Origin: Enterobacter ludwigii
Lineage (GTDB): Bacteria > Pseudomonadota > Gammaproteobacteria > Enterobacterales > Enterobacteriaceae
Reading direction: 5' to 3'
Length of the DNA stretch: 64,000 nucleotides
NCBI GenBank assembly: GCA_900068845.1
Contig: CEFQ01000010.1
Coordinates: forward strand, 1,025,442-1,089,441
Of the stretch, positions 18,259 through 26,210 are shown piece by piece. Below the pieces are notes generated by a model. It was not told where the DNA came from and made no database searches. It saw only the letters and a program-made list of their open reading frames with translations. The position numbers were made by a program, and so were the translations under genes. The number at the start of each line of letters is the position of its first letter. Positions within the stretch are counted from its first letter, which is position 1.

Positions 18259-19053
18259 ATGAATATCGATTTACACGGAAAAATTGCCCTGGTAACCGCC
18301 TCGACCGGCGGCATCGGTTTTGCCATTGCACAAGGTCTGGCTGCCAGCGGAGCGGAAGTGGTGCTAAACGGACGCAGTGAAGCATCGGTCAGCCGTGCGC
18401 GCGAGAAGCTTAACGGCCTGGTGGTGGGGGCGAAAATTCATACTGCTGTCGCCGATCTCGGCAGTGCGCAGGGCGTTAAGCAACTGCTTAATGGATTGCC
18501 GCCGATCGATATTCTGGTCAATAACGCCGGGATTTACGGTCCGCAAGATTTTTATGACGTGGATGATGAAACCTGGGATGCCTATTGGCAAACCAACGTG
18601 ATGTCCGGCGTGCGCCTGTCGCGGGCACTATTACCGGAGATGGTGAAGCGCGGTTGGGGCCGTGTGGTGTTCATCTCATCGGAGTCAGCATTGAACATTC
18701 CCGCCGATATGCTGCATTACGGCGTGAGTAAAACGGCACAGCTCTCGCTGGCGCGCGGTCTGGCGAAAGTGGCAGCGGGCAGCGGAGTGACGGTGAACAG
18801 CGTGTTGCCGGGCCCAACGCTCTCCGATGGCTTTGCCGCGATGATGGAAGATGAGGTGAAACGCACCGGTAAGCCGCTGGAAGAATTGGCGAAAGAGTTT
18901 GTCATGGCCCAGCGTCCAGGTTCGTTGATCCAGCGCGCTGCCACGGTTGAAGAGGTGGCGAATATGGTGGTGTATGTCTGCTCGAAACAGGCGTCAGCCA
19001 CCTCCGGTGCTGCGCTGCGCGTCGATGGCGGCGTCGTGGATGATATTGTGTAG
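18259..19053 (+). CDS. Short-chain dehydrogenase/reductase
   Basis: A 264-residue classical SDR. The nucleotide-binding TASTGGIG motif is at residues 13-20, NNAG in the middle, and the catalytic Ser and YxxxK in ISSES and YGVSKTAQ. The start at 18259 has AGAGGAAA upstream and places the Rossmann motif near the N-terminus; a longer in-frame start at 18190 adds an unrelated extension. It is probably a single gene, separated from the PTS operon by a hairpin and 161 bp. The substrate is unknown; a link to the upstream sugar pathway is possible but unproven. Confidence 0.85.
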   Translation: MNIDLHGKIALVTASTGGIGFAIAQGLAASGAEVVLNGRSEASVSRAREKLNGLVVGAKIHTAVADLGSAQGVKQLLNGLPPIDILVNNAGIYGPQDFYDVDDETWDAYWQTNVMSGVRLSRALLPEMVKRGWGRVVFISSESALNIPADMLHYGVSKTAQLSLARGLAKVAAGSGVTVNSVLPGPTLSDGFAAMMEDEVKRTGKPLEELAKEFVMAQRPGSLIQRAATVEEVANMVVYVCSKQASATSGAALRVDGGVVDDIV

Positions 19054-19073
19054 CCGCATTCTGTGATTATTCA

Positions 19074-19169
19074 GGTCGCCATCAATGGCGACCCAACGTC
19101 TAAGTAACTGGGTTTCGTAGGGTGCGCATTCATGTGCGCCTGCATTACGCTCTAGATGGCGACCCTACG
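19074..19169. repeat. Palindromic intergenic repeat, GGTCGCCAT/CGTAGGGT type
   Basis: Two nested palindromes: GGTCGCCAT-ca-ATGGCGACC (19074-19093) and a 53-bp unit with ends CGTAGGGT and ACCCTACG (19117-19169) around GCGCATTCATGTGCGCC. The same words recur at 36.2 kb, 44.8 kb, 60.5-61.0 kb and in part at 24.5 kb. It fills the gap between the SDR gene and scsA. Confidence 0.75.
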
Positions 19170-19271
19170 TTAAACCCGCTCAGCACCACAAAGACAAAAG
19201 TTTACACAGCAAAGCTTGGTGTTTCTGCTGTAGATGCTTAAAATGCCCGCACTTTTCTCTGAGGCTGCGGC

Positions 19272-19628
19272 ATGACGATTTCGCTATCACGCGCAAAATG
19301 GATACTGGCACTGGTTTGTCTGGTGCTGGCCTTTTGTCTCGTCCAGCGCAGCTTCAATTTGCCTTCTGCGCCTGTAGCGCAGGTCAGCGCGTCCGCACAC
19401 GCTAACAGCAGTGACGATGCCGGCGGCAGCGAAAAACCTTGTGCACTGAGCGCCAAATCACTGAGTGCCGCCGCGCCAATCCTCGATACCGCCTTGCCTT
19501 TCCTGCTGTTGCTTTTAGCGCTGATCGCCACCTTTAGACAAACCACCACGTCCGTCGGCTACCGCCGCGCACCGCTGTTTCCGCCTCTGCGACGGCGGCA
19601 TCTGACCTTCTGCGTCTTCCGGGAATAA
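19272..19628 (+). CDS. scsA: ScsA, small membrane protein of the suppressor-of-copper-sensitivity operon
   Basis: A 118-residue protein with an N-terminal hydrophobic helix (residues ~10-25), a polar periplasm-like segment containing one Cys (EKPCALS), a second strong helix (TALPFLLLLLALIATF) and a basic tail. Size, topology and position directly before scsB match ScsA of Salmonella and relatives. Its biochemical role is not settled. GAGG lies upstream of the start. Confidence 0.8.
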   Translation: MTISLSRAKWILALVCLVLAFCLVQRSFNLPSAPVAQVSASAHANSSDDAGGSEKPCALSAKSLSAAAPILDTALPFLLLLLALIATFRQTTTSVGYRRAPLFPPLRRRHLTFCVFRE

Positions 19629-19677
19629 CACCTGCGCGTTGCATCGCGTAAACCCTGTTATTCACTGGAGAATTCAC

Positions 19678-21678
19678 ATGTATGTATTGATCAGGAGCGT
19701 GCTGCTCCTGCTGGCGAGCTGCGCCATCACCGTGCAGGCAGCAGATAGCGGCTGGCTGCGCAATGCGCAAAATAGCCACGCGGAAGTGCGCCTGCGTAGC
19801 GCCAGCCACAACGATAATCAGCAACTGCTGCTGGACATTCGCCTGCAACCCGGCTGGAAAACCTACTGGCGTACGCCAGGTGAAGGTGGCGTAGCGCCTG
19901 AAATCCGCTGGCAAACGCCAGATGTCAACGCGCAATGGTTCTGGCCTGCGCCCGAGCGTTTTGACGTTAGCGGCTTGACCACGCAAGGCTACAAAGGCGA
20001 TATCACGCTACCGATCGAACTGGCGAAAGTGCCGAGCCCACGGCTTGCAGGTACGCTGACGCTCTCAACCTGTAGCGATGTCTGCATCCTCACCGACTTC
20101 CCTTTCAGCCTCGATCTGAGGCAGCCCGCTGACACCCGTTTTGCCCGCGATTTTGCCGAAGCGATGGGGCGAATCCCGGCGGCGAGCGGCTTGACCGATC
20201 AATTAGACGCCAGCTTTGTGAATGGCGAGCTGCAGATCCGCGCGCAGCGTCAAGGCGGCTGGCAAAAACCGGAACTGTTCTTCGATTATCCCCCGGGCAG
20301 CATGCTGGCCGCACCGCACATCAGCGTGAATGGCGACATCCTCAATGCGCGCGTGGCGGTAACGGACGAATGGGGCGAAACGGCACCGGATCTGCGCGGC
20401 AAAACGCTGTCGCTGGTGGTTGCCGATGCTGGCATTGCGCAGCAAAGCGCAATACATATTGGCGCGCAAACGCTGGTGTCAGGCGCTGCGGCGCAAACTA
20501 TAGGGTCGGTGTTACTGCTGGCGCTGCTTGGCGGTTTGATTCTCAACCTGATGCCGTGCGTGTTACCGGTGCTGGCGATCAAGCTCAGCAGCCTGGTACA
20601 GCAGCAGGGGCAAACGCAGCGTCAGACGCGCCAGCAGTTTCTCGCGTCCAGCGCCGGTATCATTTTCTCCTTCCTGCTGTTGGCGCTGCTGATGACGGGA
20701 TTGCGGCTCAGTGGTCAGGCGCTTGGCTGGGGCATTCAGTTCCAGAGCAGCGGCTTCCTGCTGGTGATGGTGCTGGTGATGTTCCTGTTCAGCGCCAGCC
20801 TGTTTGACCTGCTGCATTTCCGCTTGCCGTCCCGTCTGAATACCCAACTGGCGACGCAGGGCGGCGACGGCTTGCTGGGTCACTTCGGCCAGGGCGCATT
20901 TGCCACTCTGCTCGCCACGCCGTGCAGCGCGCCGTTCCTTGGTACCGCGGTAGCCTATGCGCTGACGGCACCGCTGCCGCAGCTGTGGCTGCTGTTTATC
21001 GCACTCGGCGTCGGCATGAGTTTGCCGTGGCTGCTGGTAGCGGCGCTGCCGGGCATGGCACGCTGCCTGCCGCGTCCGGGGCGCTGGATGGTGCATCTGC
21101 GCACCGTGCTCGGCCTGTTTATGTTGATCGCCACGTTCTGGCTGGTGACCTTGCTGGTGCCACATTGGGGCAGCACCTTCGCAGCGGGGCTGGCGGGATT
21201 GTTACTGCTGGTGCTGTGTGGCTGGCTGGTGAAACGCCGGGCGTTGCAGCAGGCGGGCGTGGTGTTTATCACCCTGACGCTGGCTGGCGCACTGTTCCTG
21301 ATGACGCGTATCTCGCCGGAAGAGGAGACGCTGCACTGGCAGCCACTGACCGAAGCGGCGATTCATCAGGCGCTCGAACAGGATAAACGTGTGTTTGTCG
21401 ATGTCACCGCTGACTGGTGCATTACCTGCAAAGTGAATAAATCCCGCGTATTGAATCAGCCCGATGTGCGTGCGGCGCTCAAGGCCGATGACGTGGTGCT
21501 GCTGCGCGGCGACTGGACGCAACCCGATCCGGCGATCGGTGAATTCCTGCAACGCCGCGATCGCGTAGCGATCCCTTTTAACCAAATTTATGGCCCGGCA
21601 CTGCCGCAAGGCCAGATTTTGTCACCGCTGCTGAGTCGTGAAGCGGTGATCTCCACTCTCTCTGAGGCGAAAAAATAA
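19678..21678 (+). CDS. scsB: ScsB, membrane thiol:disulfide electron transporter (DsbD-like)
   Basis: A 666-residue protein that moves electrons from cytoplasmic thioredoxin to periplasmic ScsC. The order is signal peptide (ends near VQAAD), periplasmic N-terminal domain, about eight membrane helices with the redox Cys pair Cys294 (LMPCVLPV) and Cys416 (ATPCSAPF), then a periplasmic thioredoxin domain with CITC at residues 581-584. The ATG at 19678 has GGAG seven bases upstream and starts a proper signal peptide. The stop overlaps the scsC start (TAATG). Confidence 0.92.
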   Translation: MYVLIRSVLLLLASCAITVQAADSGWLRNAQNSHAEVRLRSASHNDNQQLLLDIRLQPGWKTYWRTPGEGGVAPEIRWQTPDVNAQWFWPAPERFDVSGLTTQGYKGDITLPIELAKVPSPRLAGTLTLSTCSDVCILTDFPFSLDLRQPADTRFARDFAEAMGRIPAASGLTDQLDASFVNGELQIRAQRQGGWQKPELFFDYPPGSMLAAPHISVNGDILNARVAVTDEWGETAPDLRGKTLSLVVADAGIAQQSAIHIGAQTLVSGAAAQTIGSVLLLALLGGLILNLMPCVLPVLAIKLSSLVQQQGQTQRQTRQQFLASSAGIIFSFLLLALLMTGLRLSGQALGWGIQFQSSGFLLVMVLVMFLFSASLFDLLHFRLPSRLNTQLATQGGDGLLGHFGQGAFATLLATPCSAPFLGTAVAYALTAPLPQLWLLFIALGVGMSLPWLLVAALPGMARCLPRPGRWMVHLRTVLGLFMLIATFWLVTLLVPHWGSTFAAGLAGLLLLVLCGWLVKRRALQQAGVVFITLTLAGALFLMTRISPEEETLHWQPLTEAAIHQALEQDKRVFVDVTADWCITCKVNKSRVLNQPDVRAALKADDVVLLRGDWTQPDPAIGEFLQRRDRVAIPFNQIYGPALPQGQILSPLLSREAVISTLSEAKK

Positions 21679-22400
21679 TGAAGAAATCCCTGTTACTGCC
21701 ACTGATGTTCCTTGCTGTGCCGGCGCTGGCGGCGGTGCCTTTTACCCCTGAACAGGAAGCGCGCATTAAACAGCTGATCCGTGAAACTCTGGTGCAGAAT
21801 CCATCGATTCTGGCGGAAGCGGCTGATGCATTCGATAAAGAAGCGGCGCAACAGCAGCAAAATGTGGTGGCGCAGATGGTGGAGAAAAACCGCGATGCGC
21901 TGTTCAATGACGCCGGTTCACCACGTATTGGTGCTGACAAACCGGCGCTGACGCTGGTCTACTTCACCGATTACAACTGCGTGTTTTGTAAGAAATTTGA
22001 AACTGATATTGAAAAGCTGCTGAAAACCTATCCGCAAGTGGCGGTGGTGATTAAACCGCTGCCGTATCGTTCTGAAACCTCGCTGACATCGGCACGTCTG
22101 GCGCTCACCGTGTGGGAACAGCAGCCGACGAACTTCCTCAAATTGCATGAACGTTTAATGGCGAAAAAGGGCAACCATGATCAGGCTAGCATTGAAGCCG
22201 CATTGGCGAAAACCGGAATCACGCTGAAAGCGCCAAGCAAAGTGAGCCTTGATACCATCAACAGCAACCTGACGCTGGCCCAGCAACTCGGCGTACAGGG
22301 CACGCCAGCCACGTTGATTGGTGATCAGATGATCAGCGGCGCGGTGCCGTACGCGCAGTTGGACGCTGCCGTGAAAGGCGCGCTGCAGGCGAAGCAATGA
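21678..22400 (+). CDS. scsC: ScsC, periplasmic DsbA-like thiol:disulfide protein
   Basis: A 240-residue protein with a Sec signal peptide cleaved near ALAAV, a helical N-terminal region (residues ~22-75, the oligomerising stalk in ScsC proteins) and a thioredoxin fold with CVFC at residues 101-104. The cis-Pro loop is GTPAT near residue 212. In relatives ScsC is kept reduced by ScsB and protects periplasmic proteins from copper and oxidative damage. It overlaps scsB by one base and scsD by four. Confidence 0.92.
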   Translation: MKKSLLLPLMFLAVPALAAVPFTPEQEARIKQLIRETLVQNPSILAEAADAFDKEAAQQQQNVVAQMVEKNRDALFNDAGSPRIGADKPALTLVYFTDYNCVFCKKFETDIEKLLKTYPQVAVVIKPLPYRSETSLTSARLALTVWEQQPTNFLKLHERLMAKKGNHDQASIEAALAKTGITLKAPSKVSLDTINSNLTLAQQLGVQGTPATLIGDQMISGAVPYAQLDAAVKGALQAKQ

Positions 22401-22894
22401 GGCGATTAAAGCGCTGGCTGCGTGAGGCGCTGTTGCTGGTGCTGCTTGTCGCAGCGGTGTTGTGGGGCATGGATTGGCTGCGCGCGCCGCAGCTGCCCGC
22501 TGATTTGGCACAACAGCCGCTGACCTCGCTGCAAGGCGAGGTGAATCTGGCTGAACTCAGTCATGATCGACCACTGCTGGTTTACGTCTGGGCGACGTGG
22601 TGTGGCGTGTGCAAACTTACCACGCCAACCGTGGCGGCGATGAGCAAGGCGGGCACTAAGGTGGTCAGCGTAGCGCTGCGTTCCGGCAGTGATGCGCGCG
22701 TGGCGGCCTGGCTAGAGAAGAAAGGGCTGCAAGGTGTGGCGATCAATGATGAGAGCGGGGCGATCGGCCAGCGCTGGGCTATCCAGGCCACGCCGACCTT
22801 TATCGTGTTGTATCAGGGTAAAGTCATCAGCACCAGCAGTGGCTGGACCAGCGGTTGGGGTCTGAAGCTACGACTTTGGTGGGCTTCCCGCTAA
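22397..22894 (+). CDS. scsD: ScsD, membrane-anchored thioredoxin-like protein
   Basis: A 165-residue protein with a single N-terminal membrane anchor (residues ~10-25) and a TlpA-type thioredoxin domain facing the periplasm. The active site WCGVC places the cysteines at 69 and 72, and the cis-Pro segment is ATPTF. It starts with an ATGA overlap of scsC, so it closes the scsABCD operon. Confidence 0.9.
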   Translation: MRRLKRWLREALLLVLLVAAVLWGMDWLRAPQLPADLAQQPLTSLQGEVNLAELSHDRPLLVYVWATWCGVCKLTTPTVAAMSKAGTKVVSVALRSGSDARVAAWLEKKGLQGVAINDESGAIGQRWAIQATPTFIVLYQGKVISTSSGWTSGWGLKLRLWWASR

Positions 22895-22910
22895 TCTTAC
22901 TGGCGGTACG

Positions 22911-23240
22911 TTACGGTGCCGCCAGGAAATCCTCGCGCTGCGGCGTAAAGGTATCCAGCAATACGCCCGCTTCCAGACACACGCAGCCATGCACCATGTT
23001 CGGCGCTTTATACAACGTATCGCCGGCGCTGACTTCTTTCGTCACGCCATCAATGGTGAAGGCAAAACGTCCGGACAGCACGTAGGTGAGCTGTTCATGC
23101 GGATGGTGATGCAGCGGGCCGATAGCATCTTTCTCAAAAGTGACTTCCACCGCCATCATGGTGCCGCCATGCGCCAGAATTCGGCGTGTTACGCCGTTGC
23201 CTAAATCGTCCAGTTGGGTTGCGCTTTTATAGATAAACAT
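22911..23240 (-). CDS. kdgF: KdgF-like cupin, unsaturated uronate linearising enzyme
   Basis: A 109-residue single-domain cupin. The metal site is HHHPHEQ (His44-Gln50) with a further His at 84 in APNMVHG. Size, sequence (LGNGVTRRILAHGG, CLEAGVLLDTFTPQREDF) and a KdgR box in its promoter match KdgF, which converts 4,5-unsaturated galacturonate to the open-chain 5-keto-4-deoxyuronate. GGAG lies before the start. It is divergent from an RpiB-family isomerase gene that could act on its product. Confidence 0.85.
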   Translation of the reverse strand: MFIYKSATQLDDLGNGVTRRILAHGGTMMAVEVTFEKDAIGPLHHHPHEQLTYVLSGRFAFTIDGVTKEVSAGDTLYKAPNMVHGCVCLEAGVLLDTFTPQREDFLAAP

Positions 23241-23270
23241 GGTTTCTCCTTGCAGGTTGCATCGCGAATG

Positions 23271-23286
23271 TGTGACTTAACTCACA
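23271..23286. promoter_or_regulatory. CRP-binding site between kdgF and the isomerase gene
   Basis: TGTGACTTAACTCACA matches the CRP core TGTGA-N6-TCACA at all ten fixed bases. It lies 31 bp upstream of the kdgF start and about 85 bp upstream of the isomerase start, next to a KdgR box. Confidence 0.8.
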
Positions 23287-23330
23287 GTCAAAAAGGCAAT
23301 TAGAGGCTGCATTTTAACGATCTTTGATTA

Positions 23331-23351
23331 AAATGAAACGGTGTTTCAATT
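23331..23351. promoter_or_regulatory. KdgR operator
   Basis: The core TGAAAC-ggt-GTTTCA (23334-23348) is a perfect inverted repeat in AT-rich flanks (AAAA before, ATTTAA after), which fits the pectin-regulon KdgR consensus. It lies about 20 bp upstream of the isomerase start, so a bound repressor would block that promoter and probably kdgF as well. Confidence 0.8.
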
Positions 23352-23368
23352 TAATCTGAGGATGGATC

Positions 23369-24007
23369 ATGAAAATCGCTTTGATGATGGAAAACAGCCA
23401 GGCTGCGAAGAACGCAACGGTGTTGAAAGAGCTTCAGTCTGTAGCGCAACCGCTCGGGCATCAGGTGTTTAACGTCGGCATGAGCGACGAACAGGACCAC
23501 CATCTCACCTACATTCACCTCGGCATCATGGCCAACGTGCTGCTGAACAGCAAAGCGGTGGACTTTGTGGTTGCCGGTTGCGGCACCGGGCAGGGCGCGC
23601 TGATGTCGCTTAACCTGCATCCGGGCGTGGTGTGTGGTTACTGCATTGATCCCGCCGATGCCTACCTGTTTGCACAAATTAACAACGGTAACGCACTGTC
23701 GCTGCCGTTCGCCAAAGGCTTTGGCTGGGGTGCGGAACTCAACCTGCGCTTTATCTTCGAGAAAGCCTTCACCGGCGAAAAAGGACACGGCTATCCGCCG
23801 GAGCGTAAAGAGCCGCAGGTACGTAACGCAGGCTTGTTGAACGAAGTAAAAGCGGCGCTGCTGAAAGAGAATTACCTCGATTCGCTGCGCGCCATTGATC
23901 CTGAGTTGGTAAAAACCGCGCTGAGCGGACCACGTCTACAGCACGCGCTGTTTGAGCATGGCCAGAATCAGGAAATTGCTCGCTTTGTCCGTGAACTGAC
24001 GCAGTAA
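23369..24007 (+). CDS. RpiB/LacAB-family isomerase, probable 5-keto-4-deoxyuronate isomerase (DhuI-like)
   Basis: A 212-residue protein of the RpiB/LacA/LacB fold with the active-site loop CGTGQG at residues 71-76. Proteins of this family (DhuI) replace KduI in some bacteria and isomerise 5-keto-4-deoxyuronate; the length fits that group better than RpiB (~150). The context supports this: it is divergent from kdgF under KdgR and CRP control. GAGGA precedes the start. The exact substrate is inferred; a generic sugar-phosphate isomerase role is the alternative. A strong terminator follows. Confidence 0.75.
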   Translation: MKIALMMENSQAAKNATVLKELQSVAQPLGHQVFNVGMSDEQDHHLTYIHLGIMANVLLNSKAVDFVVAGCGTGQGALMSLNLHPGVVCGYCIDPADAYLFAQINNGNALSLPFAKGFGWGAELNLRFIFEKAFTGEKGHGYPPERKEPQVRNAGLLNEVKAALLKENYLDSLRAIDPELVKTALSGPRLQHALFEHGQNQEIARFVRELTQ

Positions 24008-24020
24008 ATCAGACGCGTTT

Positions 24021-24053
24021 AACAACGCCAGGGAAACCTGGCGTTGTTGTTTT
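24021..24053 (+). terminator. Rho-independent terminator after the isomerase gene
   Basis: A perfect 12-bp stem (AACAACGCCAGG with CCTGGCGTTGTT) around the tetraloop GAAA, followed by GTTTTC. Confidence 0.85.
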
Positions 24054-24116
24054 CATCCTGCCGCATTTTAAATCTCATTTTCCCCATCACATGCTGTCTA
24101 AATTGCTGCAGAGAAA

Positions 24117-24350
24117 ATGTCGGAGAAAAAAACGGTTAAACTTTCTAAAACCGCCGAAAGAATACTCTCTGCTCTGCAGCATTCACCTGAGATGACGATT
24201 GCTGAACTGTCGCTAAAACTGGGCGTGACTAGCAGGACAGTTGAACGTAATCTTAAAATTTTAAAGTCACTTCACCGCCTGAAAAGAGTGGGCGCGGCGA
24301 ATGGCGGCTTTTGGCGTGTATTAGCGGATGAATGCGTTCAGGCAGAATAA
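24117..24350 (+). CDS. Small winged-helix DNA-binding protein
   Basis: A 77-residue protein made almost only of a winged helix-turn-helix of the DeoR/HTH_11 type (residues ~10-70, with MTIAELSLKLGVTSRTVERNLKIL), basic at the N-terminus. It has no effector domain, so it may be a stand-alone regulator or a remnant. The ribosome-binding site is weak (GAGA). It lies between 16-bp direct repeats downstream of the isomerase gene, which suggests that it arrived with an insertion. Target unknown. Confidence 0.65.
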   Translation: MSEKKTVKLSKTAERILSALQHSPEMTIAELSLKLGVTSRTVERNLKILKSLHRLKRVGAANGGFWRVLADECVQAE

Positions 24351-24406
24351 GAAGTGTCCATGAACTGACGCAGTAAGGTTCCCACGCTATTTGTCGAAAG
24401 GGTACG

Positions 24407-24568
24407 CCATAAATGGCGTAATGCCGATGGTTAAGCGCAGCATCAAATCACCGCTTATTTCGTAGCGGCGCGATTTATCGCGCAATGAATTGCGCCGCTA
24501 CAATGTGTGCGCTCGGTCATTAGGATTTTTATCTCTTAAAGGACGAGCACGACGCCATCCATGGCGCC
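24407..24568 (+). repeat. Composite palindromic repeat, copy B (hairpin 24462-24501)
   Basis: The unit starts at GCCATAAATGGCGTAATGCC, includes the 40-nt hairpin with ends GTAGCGGCGC/GCGCCGCTAC, and continues through GTGTGCGC...ATCTCTTAAAGG to the end of the ABC operon. It is nearly the same as copies at 44.7 and 60.9 kb and fills the whole gap between the HTH gene and the transporter operon. Confidence 0.85.
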
Positions 24569-24569
24569 C

Positions 24570-25334
24570 TTAAGCTAAAACCCCGTTATCCTGCCGACTC
24601 GCATCCACCAGCATCTGCGTATACGCCACTTGCGCGCGATTGTTTACCAGCGCATCGACATCCAGCGTCTCCAGCACTTTGCCATGCTGCATCACCGCCA
24701 CGCGATGGCACAGATGCGCGACCACACCGAGATCGTGCGTGACCATCAAATAGGTGAGCTTCTCCTGCTGCTGCAAATCGCTAAGCAGATTGAGGATCTC
24801 GGCCTGCACGGACACATCCAGCGCCGATGTCGGTTCATCCAGCAGCAGCACGCGCGGTTCGAGGATTAGCGCCCGGGCAATCGCGACGCGCTGACGTTGC
24901 CCGCCCGAAAGCTGGTGCGGATAGCGGGTCTGCCACGCGCGGTTCAGGCCGACCTTTTCCAGCATGGCGATTACCCGCTGCTGGCGCTGGCCGATACCGT
25001 GAATCTGCAGCGGCTCCTCAAGAATGTCGCCAAGGGTATGGCGCGGATGCAGCGATCCGTAGGGATCCTGAAACACCATCTGCACGCTTCGGCAGCGTTC
25101 GCGAGCGATACGATGCTCCAGCGGCACGCCATCGATGGTCAGTTCGCCCTGCCAATGGGTAAACAGCCCGGCGAGGCACTTCAGCACCGTGGTTTTGCCG
25201 GAGCCCGACTCGCCAACCAAACCAAAAATCTCGCCCTGACGAATCGACAAATTGACGTCAAACAGCACCTGATTACGCCGCTCCTCCTCGCCAAAACTGA
25301 GGTTGAGATTATTTATGCGGATCATCTCGTTCAT
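24570..25334 (-). CDS. Peptide/opine-type ABC transporter ATPase (DppF-like)
   Basis: A 254-residue ABC ATPase: Walker A GESGSGKTT, Q-loop VFQDPYGSLHP, signature LSGGQRQRVAIARAL, Walker B VLLLDEPTSALD and switch His in VTHDLGV. It is the distal gene of a five-gene operon and pairs with the DppD-like ATPase upstream to energise import. The C-terminus is shorter than in DppF. The substrate is set by the binding protein at 28.1 kb. Confidence 0.9.
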   Translation of the reverse strand: MNEMIRINNLNLSFGEEERRNQVLFDVNLSIRQGEIFGLVGESGSGKTTVLKCLAGLFTHWQGELTIDGVPLEHRIARERCRSVQMVFQDPYGSLHPRHTLGDILEEPLQIHGIGQRQQRVIAMLEKVGLNRAWQTRYPHQLSGGQRQRVAIARALILEPRVLLLDEPTSALDVSVQAEILNLLSDLQQQEKLTYLMVTHDLGVVAHLCHRVAVMQHGKVLETLDVDALVNNRAQVAYTQMLVDASRQDNGVLA

Positions 25335-25343
25335 CGTCGCTCC

Positions 25344-26210
25344 TTAGGGTTGTAGCCAGCTGGCCTGACGTTGCAGCACGGGCAGACGCGCGCGCCGCTG
25401 ATCCATGTCCGGTAGCGCGGCGAGTAAGCCTTGCGTATACGGATGTTGGGCGTGGTCAAGCTCGCTGGCGGCTAATGATTCCACTACGCGGCCGGCATAC
25501 ATCACCAGCACGCGGTCACAGAAACGCCGCACCAGATTGATGTCGTGACTGATAAAAATCAGCCCCAGGCCGCGCTGTTTCACCAAATCGTCCAGCAGCG
25601 CCAGCACCTGCAAACGCACTGAAACGTCCAGCGCCGAAGTGGGTTCATCGGCAATCAGCAATTCAGGATCGGTAATCAGCATCATGGCGATCATCACCCG
25701 TTGTCCCTGACCGCCAGAAATCTCGTGCGGATAACATTGATAGATACGCCCCGGATCGCGCACCTGTACCACTTCAAGCATTTCCATCGCCCGTTGCCGC
25801 GCAACGTCACGCTGGCCGGGATGATGACTGCGCCAGGCTTCGGCAATCTGCTCACCCACGCGTACCACTGGATTTAGTGAGTATTTCGGATCCTGCATAA
25901 TCATTGAGATGCGTTTGCCGCGAATGGCACGCATCTGTTTCGGCGTGGCGCGCAGCAGATCCACGTCACCAAACTGCATGCGCTGTGCCGTGACCTGTGC
26001 GCTGCGCGGATGCAGCTGTAACAGCGCGCGGCCCACGGTGGATTTGCCCGAACCGGATTCGCCCACAATCGCCAGTTTCTCCTTACCCAACTGGAAGGAG
26101 ATGCCCCGCACCGCGGGCGTTACCAGGCGGCCATTGACGAAATTGACCTGTAAATCCTGCACGTCGAGCAACGGAGCAGCGCTATTCGCTGCGGGGATCG
26201 AGGATGTCAC
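25344..26210 (-). CDS. Peptide/opine-type ABC transporter ATPase (DppD-like)
   Basis: A 288-residue ABC ATPase with Walker A GESGSGKST, Q-loop IMQDPKYSLNP, signature ISGGQGQRVMIAMML and Walker B LLIADEPTSALD. The GTG at 26210 is preferred over the ATG at 26219, because AGGAG directly abuts that ATG but is about nine bases before the GTG. Either start overlaps the end of the permease gene. The C-terminal region with HPYTQGLLAALP is typical of oligopeptide ATPases. Confidence 0.87.
   Translation of the reverse strand: MTSSIPAANSAAPLLDVQDLQVNFVNGRLVTPAVRGISFQLGKEKLAIVGESGSGKSTVGRALLQLHPRSAQVTAQRMQFGDVDLLRATPKQMRAIRGKRISMIMQDPKYSLNPVVRVGEQIAEAWRSHHPGQRDVARQRAMEMLEVVQVRDPGRIYQCYPHEISGGQGQRVMIAMMLITDPELLIADEPTSALDVSVRLQVLALLDDLVKQRGLGLIFISHDINLVRRFCDRVLVMYAGRVVESLAASELDHAQHPYTQGLLAALPDMDQRRARLPVLQRQASWLQP

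Larger units (their letters stand above)
23992..24376 (+). repeat. 16-bp direct repeats flanking a 353-bp segment with a small HTH gene
   Basis: TGAACTGACGCAGTAA occurs at 23992-24007, where it encodes the last codons and stop of the isomerase gene, and again at 24361-24376, where it encodes nothing. The segment between holds the isomerase terminator and the HTH gene. This looks like the trace of an insertion or of a duplication by recombination. Confidence 0.75.

Noticed and set aside
23992-24376. The 16-bp repeat as a proven integrase attachment site
   Set aside because: There is no integrase gene or tRNA in or near the segment; only the duplication is seen, so it is reported as a possible insertion trace.
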